From: Candidatus Eiseniibacteriota bacterium
Lineage (GTDB): Bacteria > Eisenbacteria > RBG-16-71-46
DNA: 63,821 nt
Direction: 5' to 3'
Assembly: GCA_016710095.1 (NCBI GenBank)
Contig: JADJLL010000024.1
Location: 1 to 63,821 of the forward strand
Under the pieces are notes generated by a model. That model did no database searches. It saw only the letters and a list, made by a program, of their open reading frames with translations, and was not told the origin of the DNA. Below are positions 1-11,864 of this stretch, piece after piece. The position numbers and the translations under genes are program-made. Every line of letters starts with the position of its first letter. Position 1 is the first letter of the stretch.

Positions 1-1356
1 CCGTCGAGGTGAGCGCGAGATCGACCGCGGCGCCCGACTGCCCCGCGACCGGCGTGATCACCGGCGCGCCGTTCACGAGTCCGCCCGGCGTCCCGAAGAT
101 CCGGTAGTTGCCGTGCACGAGGCTCGTGGCCGCGCACGAGGGGCGCACGACGAGCGACTCGGTGCGCGCCGCGCCGGGCGCGAGCGTACCGACGGACCAC
201 GTGAGCGTCTGCGAGAGCGCGTTGTACGAAGCGCCACCGCTCGCGCGCACGAACGTGCAGCCCGCGGGCACGGCGTCCAGGACGAGCACTCCGGCCGACG
301 CCACGGTGCCGCTGTTGCCGAACGTGATCGCGTACGTGAAGGGCACGTTCTGCGCCACGACGCCGAGCGCGCTCGCGCCGATGTACAGCTGCGGGGCGGG
401 CGCCGGGGCGCAGCCCGCGCCGTCGCACGTCGTGCCCGCGCCGAGCCACGTGGCGCCGAGCGCGAGCGCTTCGGATGCCGTGACGCCGTCCAGGCAGCCG
501 CCGCCCGGCAGGCAGCACGCGCCCACCGACGGCGCGCTCGAACAGTCCGAGACGTCCACCACGACCGGCACCGTGAGGCACGCGCAGGAGATCCGCGCCT
601 GCAGCCCGCCGCCACCCGTCACGATCGCGGCGACCGGCACGCCGGAGAGCCCGTGCAGCCCGGCGCCGCCGGGATTGTCGACACGTCCGAGGCTCGCGGC
701 GCACATCGAGACGAGCGAGTAGTCTGACGTGCCGCCCGGTCCGCCCAGTCCCGACTGCACGAATGCTTCGATGCCCGAAGGCGCGAACTTCACGAAGCCC
801 ACCGAAGCGGTGAACGGCGCCGAGGTGAACGCGTGCGCGCCCGCTTCGAGGTCGAACCAGTGCACCTGCTGCGCGCCGCCCGCGATCGTCGCCTGCGCAC
901 GTACGCGATGCGCCGCGCGGCATCGCCCGGCCGGTCGCAGAAGCCGTAACTCGCCACGCCGCCCGCGATCGCGACCGGACCGGAGAGCAGCACCGGCGCG
1001 GCGCCGAACGTGAGCGGCAGCCGGTAGAACCACACGTTCGTAGTACCGCTGTTGCTCGTGACCGCGTACAGAACGCGCGCGCCGGCGAGAGCCGCAAGGT
1101 CGGCGCGCCCGAGATCGCCGCCGGCGCGGGTAGCGCAGGTCGGCGCCGTCGAAGAAGCCGTTGCCGTTCGTGTCCACGAGCAGGCTGTCGCCGCCGGCGT
1201 TGGTCCCATGACCCCGGAGGAGCCGAAGGGGCCGAACCATGGCGGTTGCGCATCGACGAACGCTCCGGACTGGGCCCGGGCCATCGGCGCAACGACGAGG
1301 AAGCACAGTGCGAGAAGCAGGAACGCGAGTGACGGACGGCGCGGCGATGCGATCAT
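1..1356 (-). CDS. Secreted DUF11-repeat protein, frameshifted, 3' end outside window
   Basis: The protein opens with a clear Sec signal peptide (MIASPRR, hydrophobic core LAFLLLALCFLVV, then MARAQS) behind a GGGGAGAG ribosome site at the ATG at 1356. Following the homologous-looking sequence requires frame changes near 1205, 1130 and 900. The continuing reading includes LLVDTNGNGFFDGADL and a region with Cys pairs (GACCLPGGG, GTTCDGAGC). From about nt 415 downward it contains a DUF11-type beta-sandwich (QLYIGASALGVVAQNVPFTY, then FGNSGTVASAGVLVLDAVP). DUF11 repeats occur in large surface or secreted proteins; no enzyme motif is visible. It lies 86 bases after the anti-sigma gene on the same strand, so it may belong to that operon. 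The reading continues off the window edge, so the C-terminus is unknown. Confidence 0.7.
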
Positions 1357-1442
1357 GGCGGACTCTCCCCTGCCGGCCGAATGCCGGGCGGGGATTGAGT
1401 CGCCATCACCGGGCCGTCATCACAAACTTTCTTCGCGGCCTC

Positions 1443-2121
1443 TCAGGGCACGATGAGCGGCTGGGGTTCGGAAACCGCGAGGCGCTCCCCAGAGGCCGTG
1501 GCGACGACCTCGAACATGACCCGGCGCCCGTGCGTGAGCCCGCCCGGAAGCGCGCCGGCGCGCACCACCCCGGCTTCCGCGATCGGACCGAGCGTCGCGA
1601 GATCAGCCAGGTCCGCGCCGAAGAAGCGCACCTCGTAGTGGTCCGCTCCGCTCACCGGCTCCCACGCGAGCGTGGCCGTGCCGGCATCGGGCGGCGTGCC
1701 TGCACCACGAACGCGGCGCCCGCGCGCGCCAGGGCATCCGCGCGGCCGCGCACCACCGTGCGCTCCGGACGCGACAGCACGCTCAGGTGCCGGCGACCAC
1801 AACCAGCGCCGCGGCGGCCGCGAGCCAACGCCCACGCGCTCGCGCCCGGGCGGGCGCGGGACGGCAGCGGGGCAGCGCCACGACGGGCTGCGGCGTGGCG
1901 GCCTCGTCGAGCTTGCGCGCGAGCAGCGCGGCCATGCTGCGCTCGGCTTGCGCGACACGCACCGTGTCGGCGCCGGGCGCGCCGGTCACGAACCGCGCGT
2001 AGTCCGCCAGCGCCGCGCGGCAGCGTGCGCAGGACGCCAGGTGCTGCGGCGCGGCGGCTGCGGGTCCGGCATCGTGCAGCGTGGCGATCTGTTCGTCGGT
2101 CAGGCAGGGTTGCGTGGTCAT
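1443..2121 (-). CDS. Anti-sigma factor with zinc-finger and one membrane helix, frameshifted
   Basis: The ATG at 2121 begins MTTQPCLTDEQIA. About 25 residues later comes HLASCARC, the HxxxCxxC zinc-binding motif of ZAS-type anti-sigma factors. A basic stretch (ARARARGRW) and the hydrophobic run LAAAAALVVVAG form the single membrane segment. The frame then hits a stop at 1783-1785. The extracytoplasmic part continues in another frame (LSVLSRPERTVVRG, ARAGAAFVV) and, after a second shift near 1690, as TATLAWEPVSGADHYEV to the stop at 1443. The last part resembles a fibronectin-like surface domain. It sits directly after the ECF sigma gene, as is normal for such pairs, and presumably holds that sigma factor at the membrane. 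Confidence 0.72.
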
Positions 2122-2715
2122 CGTCGACGGCCTGCGCTCGCGCGCCAGCCCCGCGCGCAGCTTGCGTCTCGCGTTCTGCAGCACGCCGCGCGCGCCGCTC
2201 GCCGATTCGATCTTCAGCAGTTCCGTGATCTCGGGCACCGTGCGCTCCTCGATCACGCGCAGCCACAGCGCGTCCTGTTCGAGCGGCTCGAGTTCCGTGC
2301 GCATCAGTTCGAGCAGCCGGTCCTCCCCTTCGCGCGCTTTCAGCCGCGCGTGCGGATCGTCCTCGACCGGCAGTTCCTCCGGGTCCACCTCGGTGTCACG
2401 CCGCCAGTGGCGCAGGCGGTCGGACCGCACCGCGCTCACGCAGCGGTTGCGCGTGATCGCGTAGAGCCACGACGAGAACCGCGAACGGCCGTCGTAGCGC
2501 GGCAGCGATTCCAGCGCTCCCAGCAAAGCGTCCTGTGCGAGTTCGAGTGCGCGTTCGGGATCCCGGATCCGCCACGCGCACCAGCGGTAGACCCAGGCGT
2601 GATAGCGCCCCAGCAGTGCCTCGACCGCGGCCCGCCCCGCCGGACCGTGCGGGTCGGCCTGGAAAGCGCGCGCCAGCGCCTCGTCGGAACGTCCGTCTAG
2701 CGGAGACGGTTTCAT
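2118..2715 (-). CDS. ECF-type RNA polymerase sigma factor
   Basis: The protein starts MKPSPLDGRSDEALARAF. Region 2 contains LELAQDALLGALESLPRYDG and FSSWLYAITRNRCVSAVRS, the typical sigma2 core-binding and -10 recognition segment. Region 4 contains LEPLEQDALWLRVIEERTV and a helix-turn-helix around PEITELLKI. The start ATG at 2715 overlaps the stop of the upstream CHAT gene (ATGA), implying translational coupling. As given, the frame runs without a stop into the anti-sigma gene. However, an ATGA overlap is present at 2121-2118 in the adjacent frame, and the span 2715-2118 is 598 bases, one more than a whole number of codons. I therefore read the apparent fusion as a one-base error. The pair probably controls this operon or a surface regulon. 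Confidence 0.85.
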
Positions 2716-5424
2716 GGCGTGAGTCGCACGCGCGGTGCGCGCGTCACAGGATTTGTTGCGGCGGCGCTCCGCCGCACGAGCCGCACCCGTGTGCCGGGCT
2801 CGCCCACCAGCGCAAAGCCCGCCCAGTAGTACGGATGCCGCGTCGCCGGCCGCGCGCGCGTGGCCGCCTGCGCCTCGGTGAGCGCCGCCGCCGGCGGAGC
2901 GGCCGCGCGCGAGCGAGCCGTAGAAGTCCCGCATGAACGCGGACGTGCGCGCATCGTCGACCGGCCAGCAGGTCGCCACCACGCTCGGCACGCCCGCGCA
3001 CAGGAACCCCGCCGCGAGTCCGCCGACGCCTCTCCCGCGTCGCTGGCCTCCTGCGCGAGGCGCACGCCGACAGCACGCAGAGCCGCGCGTTCAGCCGCAA
3101 CGCGGCGACCGCCGAGGCGCGCAGCCAGCGGTCCTCGCCCGCGCCCACGAGCACGGCGCTGTCCCACGGCTGGCGCGGATGCGGCTCGGCGTGCGCGGCG
3201 ACGTGCACGCTCGCGCCGCGCTCATGGCGCGCGCGGACCGCCGTGGCGCCTTCGCCGGCGCGCGGCAGGCGTTCGGCGCCCGCGAACGCGCGACGAGGCC
3301 GTCCAGCTCGCGCGCGGCCCCCCGGGCAGCGGCCGCGCCGGCCGCATCGCGCGCCGGCCCGAGCGCGAGCAGCTGCGCGGCGCGCCCCGGGCGGGAGGCG
3401 CGGCGCGCAGGCGCGCGAGCGTCGCGGCCGAAGGGCACTCCACGACCTCGAGCTCCGGCTGCGCGCCCCCGAAGCCGAGCGTGCCGAAGGGCACGGAGGA
3501 GAGCGCGCCGTCGGGCGAGACGATCCACCGGCGCGCGGAACGCAGCACGCGTTCGCCCGGGCCCAGCACGAGCGCGCCGAGCGCGCGGCCCGCCGTGTCG
3601 AGCATCGCCGCGCTCGTGGCGCCACCGTCGGCCGGAGCGCGCGCGAGCAGCGCGCGGTAACGCGCCACACGCGGCGCGAGCGCGTCGTCGCCGCTCACGC
3701 CCCACGCGGTGACGCCCGCGCGCGTGACCGCGAAGACGAACGCCGTGTCGGGCGAGGCGTACACGTCCACGAACACTTCCCCCGCGCGCAGCACGCCGCG
3801 CCGCAGCGACGCCGCGCTCGCGAGCGCCACGCCCAGCGCCGGCGTCGCGGGACCGCGCGCACGCTCTTCCAGCGTGCGCGCCTTGAACCGCTGCAGCTCG
3901 TCGAACGCCTTCGCAGCGGCGGCGCCGCGCGCACCCGTGCCGCGCGGATCGAGCAGCACTTCCGCCCACTCGGTCGCGATGCGGCGCCCCGTCGTGCCGC
4001 GCGCCTCGCGCCAGCGCGGATCGCGCCAGTCGGCGCGCATGGCGCCCCAGCCGCGGCAGCGCGCGCAGGTCGCGATCGCGGCGGCGGCCCGCCTGCGCGC
4101 CCCGATGCGCGGCCCGACGCGAGCGCGCGTTCGATCGCGATGTCCCCGCCCCGCTCGTGCGCATGCGCGCGTCCACGAGCGCGCGATCGAGCACGGCGAT
4201 CGCTTCGCGCGGACGCGAGGACGCCAGCAGCGCGCGCCCGCGCGCGAGCAGGCCCCGTCGGCAGTTCCAGCGACAGCTCGCCCTGGCGCGCGCGATCTGT
4301 CGCTCTGCGCGAGCGCGCCCGGCCGCTTCGCCCGGTCCAGCAGCGCGGCCGCCAGCAGCAGGCGCGCATCGACCGCCAGCTTGACCGGCAGCGAATCTCG
4401 CGCGCGAGCGCCTGCCGGCAGAGCCGCGCGGCGTCGCGCGGACGCCCATCTGCGAGCCGCATCTCCGGCGCGCAGCGCCGCCGGTCGACGCGCGGCGCCC
4501 GCCAGCGCGCCTCGGCGCCGGCGAGCAGGCGTCCGGCGTCGTCCAAGCGTCCCTGGTCCGCCATGTCGCGCGCGCGAGGTTGGCGGGGATCGTGCGCGCG
4601 GGTTCGCGCGTGACGCCCGGACTCGCGAGCTGCAGGCGCGCTTCCAGTGCTCGACCGCGCGCTCGGGCGTCGCCGCGCGCGTAGGCCGCGTGCCGAGGTT
4701 GTTGAGCGCGTCGGACTCGAGGATTCGCCAGGCCCGCCGCGCGCACGGTCGGCCGCGTCCTGCCACTCACGCATGGCTGCGCGCACGTCACCGAGCGCGC
4801 TTTCCGCGCGCCCGAGACCGACGAGCGCCGTGAGCTCCACCGTGCGGTCGCCCGCCCGCCGCAGCAGCACGAGCGCGCGCGAGTAGCGCGTCTTCGCGAG
4901 CGCGGTACGGCCCGCGAGCAGGTCGGCGTACGCGAGCCCGGTGAGCGCGCGGCCCTCGAGCTGGTCGCGCCCGGCGCGGTGCGCGCGATGCGCGAGCCGC
5001 TCGTAGACACGCGCGGACTCCGCCACGCGCCCCGCATTGCCCAGCCCCACCGCGCGCCAGTCGAGCGCGCGCACCAGCGCGAGCGTGTCACGCGGTGCGG
5101 CGGCGACCGCCTCCGCTTCGCGCAGCTCGGGCTCGGCGGCGCCGTGGCGGCCGACGACGCGGCGCGCCGCCGTGCCGGAGGAGCGACTCGACGAGCAGCC
5201 GCGGCGGCCCCGTGCGGCGCGCCTCGGCCAGCATCGAGTCGAGGAACGCCTGCGACGTCGCCGAAGCGCCCCTGCGCAACGAGGCTCTCCGCGGGCGCGA
5301 ATCGCGCGGCGTGGCGCGCGGCGCGCTCGGGCGGCGCGGCGGCGAGGGAGCATGCCGCAAGCGCGGCGGTGAGCATCAGCGCGATGGCGACGGACACGTG
5401 TATCGAACGAAGCGAGTCGGACAT
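2712..5424 (-). CDS. CHAT-domain protease-like lipoprotein with TPR repeats, frameshifted
   Basis: The start ATG at 5424 gives MSDSLRS followed by a hydrophobic segment ending LTAALAAC, a lipobox, so the protein is probably exported and lipidated. The middle is a chain of TPR-like helices, seen in pieces in three frames (QAFLDSMLAEARRTGPPRLL; VYERLAHRAHRAGRDQLEG; YSRALVLLRRAGDRTVEL). The C-terminal third is a caspase-like CHAT domain with the expected dyad: His in VHVAAHAEPHP near 3195 and Cys in LCVLSACAS near 3070, then PSVVATCWPVDDART and FMRDFYGSL. Several single-base shifts break the frame (for example near 5250, 5170, 4100 and 3030). The stop at 2712 overlaps the sigma-factor start. CHAT proteins beside ECF sigma/anti-sigma pairs suggest proteolytic signalling at the envelope; that role is inference. 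Confidence 0.78.
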
Positions 5425-5486
5425 GGCGCGGCACCATAGCCGCACTCGCCCGCCGGACGAAAGCGGCGCCGGTGCGATGCGGCGCT

Positions 5487-7457
5487 TCAGCCGCTCGCGC
5501 GGTACAGGTTGCGGACGAGCGAGAAGTTCGACAGCACGGCGTGCGGCTCGCCGTCGTCGTCGCGCCGCAGGCAACCGTCCGCGCCCATCGTGAGCAGCAG
5601 GTGACGGCCCTGCGGATCGAGCAGTTCGTAGTCCGCGGCGCGCACGCGCTCCTCCGTGCGGCGCATGAGCCGGATGTACTCCCGCTCGGGAAGCAGGCCG
5701 TAGTCGTACGCGCTGAGCGCGTCGAGCGCGAGCAGCAGTTCGAGCGCGCCGGCGTTGCGCCGCGGCGCGCCCGCGTCGTCGAGCGCGAGCCCGAAGTCCT
5801 CCGCCTCGAGGCTGTCGCCGGGCAGCCCGCCGCGCTTGAGCTGCGCGCGCGCTTCGTGCAGCCGGTGCTCGGCCTCCTCACGCGAGACGAGTCCGTCCTC
5901 CGAGGCGCGATCGAACGCCACGACGCGCGCGGCCGCGTGCGTGCCGGCGCCGCGGAACGTGTCCCAGAGCGTGTAGTAGTCGTGGTCGAGGCTGAGCGCC
6001 GGCACGGCGAGCGCCGGCGGATCCGCCGGCGGCCGCCATGCGTCGTGCGAGCGATGGCGGCTCGCGTCGCGCAGGTGCGCCGCCTTGATCGACTCGTGTG
6101 CCGTGCGGTAGATCGCGCGCGGGATCGTCGTGTGCACGCCGAGCGGCCGCAGGCGCTCGGCGATCGCGACCTCCTCGAACGGCGTGTTGAAGCCCGACTC
6201 GCGAATGCGGCGGCCCGACGACGTGAGCGGATCCACGCGCGGCCGCAGTCCGACGCGCGAGCGCCGGTAGACCATGTCGATCTGGTCGCGCGTGCGCGTG
6301 CGGTAGACCTCGTCCGCGGGCGAGAGCTTCACGCGCCGCGTGCGGCGCCAGCGGTCGGGAATGAAGTAGTCGAACAGCCGCGGCTCGTGTCCCACGACCC
6401 ACAGCTCGCCGCCGTCGGTCGCGGCGCCGAACTGGTAGTCCACGCCGAGGATGCGCGCGGGCTGCACGGCCGTCGTGAGCGCGGGCGCCGCGACTTCGGG
6501 CGGGCGGCTGAGCAACTCCCAGTACTCCGCGCGCCGGCGCGAGCGGTACGCCTGCTGGTGCGCCGCGGTGCGCTGCAGCAGTTCGAAGTCCACGAGCCCG
6601 TACGCGAGCTTGCCGTGACGGCGCAGCAGCCCGGGCTCGCCGCCGCGCGCGCGGCGCAGGATGAAATGCCGCGGCTTGTTGTCGAGCACCTGGAATCCGC
6701 GCTCGGCGAGCTGGCGCGACACCTCGGGCATCAGCGCGAGGAACTCGTCCTCCGGCAGGTCACCGCGTTCGAAGCAGTCCTGCGCGTCGAGTCCTTCGAT
6801 CCAGCGATAGAGCATCACGTAGATGCGGCGGATGTCGAACTCGATCGGCATGTGCCCGGGCTCGAGTCCGTCGGCGAGCAGCTGGCGATGGAAACTGAAG
6901 CTGCTCGCGCTGCGCCCCAGTTCCCACTCCTCGTACGTCGCGGGCGGCGCGTAGATCGCGAGCGGCTGCTGCGTGAGGATGCGGTCGCCCGCCGAAGCGA
7001 GCGCGCGGCCGCGCAGCTCCTCGACGAGCCCGAACTCCTCCATCGGGCTGTTGAAGCGCGCCTCGGCGATCATCTCCGGCGTCACCATCTCCGGCGGCGC
7101 GAGGTCCACCACCACGGGCACGTCCTGCGCCATGCGCGAGAACTTCACCACGAGGTCGAGCGTGCCGCCGCCCGCCCGCGGGGACGCGTAGCGGTACACG
7201 TGGCCGCTGCCGCCCGGCAGCCGCGCGCCGGCCGCGTAGCGCTCACCCACGTACCACTGCGACGGCAGGAGCGCGTGCAGGTGCGGCCAGCCGTAACGCG
7301 TGACGTACAGGTCGCCGCCTTCCGGCGGCCGCACGTAGCCGTACGTCACGCCGAACGCGCGCACGACGCTGCGCGCGGGCAGGTCCGAGAACGCCGGCGG
7401 CGCGGCGAGGGCCGCGAGGCCCCCGCCGTCCGTCGGCGATTCGTGCGCGAGGCTCAC
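5487..7457 (-). CDS. Unrecognised 656-aa protein: tandem kinase-like and pseudokinase-like modules
   Basis: I do not recognise the family. The GTG start at 7457 overlaps the malic enzyme stop (GTGA), and the frame is intact. The protein is an internal duplication. Copy 1 (about 30-320) has LGVTYGY-like and RYGWPHLHALLP strands, VVKFSR (K105), FNSPMEEFGLVEEL (137-148), VLDNKPRHFIL (D259, K261, H264) and YGLVDFELLQRT (D290). Copy 2 (about 333-656) repeats this as ILGVDYQFG, FNTPFEEVAIAERL (423-436), LLDPQGRHLLL (D614, H619) and AVLSNFSLVRN. These resemble the Lys, Glu, catalytic-loop and DFG positions of a protein-kinase fold. Copy 2 has lost the lysine and has Asn644 where copy 1 has Asp290. 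No signal peptide or membrane helix is visible. Function unknown; the kinase comparison is inference from motifs. Confidence 0.75.
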   Translation of the reverse strand: MSLAHESPTDGGGLAALAAPPAFSDLPARSVVRAFGVTYGYVRPPEGGDLYVTRYGWPHLHALLPSQWYVGERYAAGARLPGGSGHVYRYASPRAGGGTLDLVVKFSRMAQDVPVVVDLAPPEMVTPEMIAEARFNSPMEEFGLVEELRGRALASAGDRILTQQPLAIYAPPATYEEWELGRSASSFSFHRQLLADGLEPGHMPIEFDIRRIYVMLYRWIEGLDAQDCFERGDLPEDEFLALMPEVSRQLAERGFQVLDNKPRHFILRRARGGEPGLLRRHGKLAYGLVDFELLQRTAAHQQAYRSRRRAEYWELLSRPPEVAAPALTTAVQPARILGVDYQFGAATDGGELWVVGHEPRLFDYFIPDRWRRTRRVKLSPADEVYRTRTRDQIDMVYRRSRVGLRPRVDPLTSSGRRIRESGFNTPFEEVAIAERLRPLGVHTTIPRAIYRTAHESIKAAHLRDASRHRSHDAWRPPADPPALAVPALSLDHDYYTLWDTFRGAGTHAAARVVAFDRASEDGLVSREEAEHRLHEARAQLKRGGLPGDSLEAEDFGLALDDAGAPRRNAGALELLLALDALSAYDYGLLPEREYIRLMRRTEERVRAADYELLDPQGRHLLLTMGADGCLRRDDDGEPHAVLSNFSLVRNLYRASG

Positions 7458-9172
7458 GAACGGTCCGCGGGGCCCTCGAGCGGCTGGTACTCCGGATACC
7501 ACATCGCACGGGCGACGAGCCCTTCGACCTGGTCGTCCTCGATCCAGCGTCCGACGCGCAGGTCGCGCGCCTTGCGGATCACCGCCGCGGCGACCAACGC
7601 GCTCACGCGACGCAGGTCGTTCACGTCCGGGTACAGCGCGCCACGGTCGAGACGCGACGTGGACACGCAGTGCGCCGCCGTGCGCGCCGCCACCAGCATG
7701 AGCGTGTCGCTCACTTCGCGGGCCTCGCTCAGGATGCAGCCGAGCCCGACGCCCGGGAAGATGAACACGTTGTTGCCCTGCCCCACTTCGTGACGGCGGC
7801 CTTCGTACTCGACGGGCGGGAACGGACTGCCCGTCGCGATCAGCGCGCGGCCGTCGGACCAGCGCAGCGCCTCGGCGGGCGTGCACTCCGACTGCGAGTT
7901 CGGGTTGCTGAGCGCGAAGATCACGGGGCGCTCGACGTGCGAGCTCATCTCGCGAACCACCTGCTCGTCGAACAGGCCCGGCTGCGCGGACGTGCCCACG
8001 AGGATCGTGGGCTTCACGCGGGCGATCACTTCGGAAAGCGGGAACGGTCCGTCGCCCGAGAATCCGTAGTGCGCGCGCTCGGCCGCCGTCATCGCGACGG
8101 GGCGCTTGTGCGGATCGCTGATGGGCTTCTCCGCCATCAGCAGCCCGGCGCTGTCCACGAACACGAGCGAACGGTGCACGTCCTCCGCGGAGATGCCTTC
8201 CTCGAGCATCGCGGTGGCGACGAGCCGGCCGATGCCGACGCCCGCCGCGCCCGCGCCCGCGAACACGACGCGCTGCTCGGACGCCTTGCCCTTCGTGATG
8301 CGCAGCGCGCTCAGCATGCCGGCGAGCGTCACGGCCGCCGTGCCCTGGATGTCGTCGTTGAAGCTGGCGATGCGGTGCTGGTAGCGGTCGAGGATCGCGA
8401 ACGCGGTGCCCTTGCGGAAGTCCTCCCACTGCACGAGCGCGCGCGGCATCACTTCGGTGACCGCTTCGACGAAGCGCTCGATCAGCTCGTCGTAGCGCCG
8501 CCCGCGCAGGCGGCGGCTGCGGTGCCCGAGGTAGTACGGATCCTCGAGCAGCTCCATGTTGTCGGTGCCGACGTCGAGGCTGATGGGCAACGTCTGCGAC
8601 GGGTGGATGCCCGCGGCGGCGCAATAGAGCGAGATCTTGCCGCACGGGATGCCCATGCCGCCCGCGCCCTGGTCGCCGAGGCCGAGGATGCGCTCGTTGT
8701 CCGTCACCACGATCAGCCGCACGTCGCCTTCGGCCGCGTTGCGCAGCATGTCGGGCATGCGGTCGATGTCGTCGGGCGTGATCCAGAGCCCGCGAGGACG
8801 GCGATAGATGTGGCTGTACTGCTGGCAGGCCTTGCCCACCGTCGGCGTGTACACGATCGGCATCAGCTCGTGCAGGTTCTCGACGAGCACGCGGTAGTAC
8901 AGCGTCTCGTTGCGGTCGAGCAGCGCGAGCAGGCCGACGAACTTCTCGAGGTCGTCGCTCTTGGACCGCAGGTGCTCGAGCTCGAGGTCCGCCTGTTCGC
9001 GGATCGTGAGCGTGGCGGGCGGCAGCAGCCCGAGCAGTCCGAACTCCTCGCGTTCGTCGAGGGTGAACGCGGAGTCCTTGTTCCAGCGCGGCGACAGGAG
9101 CAGTTCGCGGCCGCGGAGGTTGGGCGTTTCGGACGCCTTGCGGCGCCTGGGCGGAGTGACGGTGACGGACAT
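7454..9172 (-). CDS. maeA: NAD-dependent malic enzyme
   Basis: This 572-residue enzyme oxidatively decarboxylates malate to pyruvate, generating NAD(P)H. Family motifs are plain: LHELMPIVYTPTVGKACQQY near the N-terminus, then LVVTDNERILGLGDQGAGGMGI-type sequence (short form GLGDQGAGGMGI) for malate binding. Further on come FNDDIQGTAAV, a Rossmann GAGAAGVGIGRL, and ALSNPNSQSECTPAEA followed by RALIATGSPF. Length and layout match the eukaryote/SfcA-type large malic enzymes. The start at 9172 has a G-rich stretch upstream (GGGGGCC) and removes a poorly conserved 12-residue extension. Its stop overlaps the GTG of the next gene, an unrecognised kinase-like protein, so the two are probably translated together. 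With fbp and fba later in the window it supports a C4-acid/gluconeogenic carbon flow. Confidence 0.96.
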   Translation of the reverse strand: MSVTVTPPRRRKASETPNLRGRELLLSPRWNKDSAFTLDEREEFGLLGLLPPATLTIREQADLELEHLRSKSDDLEKFVGLLALLDRNETLYYRVLVENLHELMPIVYTPTVGKACQQYSHIYRRPRGLWITPDDIDRMPDMLRNAAEGDVRLIVVTDNERILGLGDQGAGGMGIPCGKISLYCAAAGIHPSQTLPISLDVGTDNMELLEDPYYLGHRSRRLRGRRYDELIERFVEAVTEVMPRALVQWEDFRKGTAFAILDRYQHRIASFNDDIQGTAAVTLAGMLSALRITKGKASEQRVVFAGAGAAGVGIGRLVATAMLEEGISAEDVHRSLVFVDSAGLLMAEKPISDPHKRPVAMTAAERAHYGFSGDGPFPLSEVIARVKPTILVGTSAQPGLFDEQVVREMSSHVERPVIFALSNPNSQSECTPAEALRWSDGRALIATGSPFPPVEYEGRRHEVGQGNNVFIFPGVGLGCILSEAREVSDTLMLVAARTAAHCVSTSRLDRGALYPDVNDLRRVSALVAAAVIRKARDLRVGRWIEDDQVEGLVARAMWYPEYQPLEGPADRS

Positions 9173-9516
9173 GACGGCCCCCGACAGTCCGGCACACCCG
9201 GGTCGCATGCGGCGGCCGGACGCGATTGTCGGCTGCCACCGCCGCGCGCCGGAAAGCCGTGTGGCCGCGACAGCCAGGAGAAGCGCAGGCGCAGCGTAGG
9301 ACTGCGCCCTGCTCCGGGCTATCGGCGCACGTGCGCGCCGCGATCACGCGCGAATGCGTTCGGACCGCGAATGGCGCGGTCGCGAAGCATGCCATGGCCC
9401 GCGCGCATTCTCCCGACGTGGAGGATTCGCGCGAGACTTTGCGCGAACGGGTCAGTTGCCCGCGATTGTCAGCGAATCGGCGCGTCCGCGCGTTCGCGCA
9501 TTCGCGCGTCAGCGCT
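9173..9516. other. Non-coding stretch upstream of malic enzyme
   Basis: This 344-base gap lies between the malic enzyme start and the end of the Ser/Thr kinase gene, both on the minus strand. It must hold the malic enzyme promoter and the kinase gene terminator. It contains a small perfect inverted repeat GACCGCG-AATGG-CGCGGTC at 9363-9381 and a run of alternating GCGC/TTCGCG words at about 9480-9530. I see no convincing -35/-10 pair and no coding sequence. Confidence 0.4.
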
Positions 9517-11761
<2,245 letters not shown>

Positions 11762-11812
11762 CGGGCGAATCTCGTGCACGGACCGGCGACAGTCCAGCCC
11801 GTTCTGAACGAG

Positions 11813-11844
11813 CGGGCCGGGCGCTCGTGAGAACGCCCGGCCCG
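11813..11844 (-). terminator. Hairpin downstream of the 11865-12479 gene
   Basis: A perfect 11-bp inverted repeat, CGGGCCGGGCG and CGCCCGGCCCG, encloses a 10-base loop. It lies 21 bases after the stop of the minus-strand gene ending at 11865. There is no clear T-tract on the minus strand, so it may be a weak or Rho-assisted terminator or an mRNA-stabilising hairpin. Confidence 0.45.
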
Positions 11845-11864
11845 AGTGCGATGCGTTCGATCGC

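Noticed and set aside
73..615. Long Arg/Ser/Ala-rich open frame on the minus strand
   Set aside because: It is a shadow of the DUF11 protein gene on the same strand, whose correct frame reads a clean beta-sandwich; the composition is typical of off-frame GC-rich DNA.
5472..7793. 773-codon plus-strand open frame opposite the kinase-like gene
   Set aside because: Arg/Val/Glu-rich antisense shadow of the intact minus-strand gene and part of malic enzyme; no motifs.
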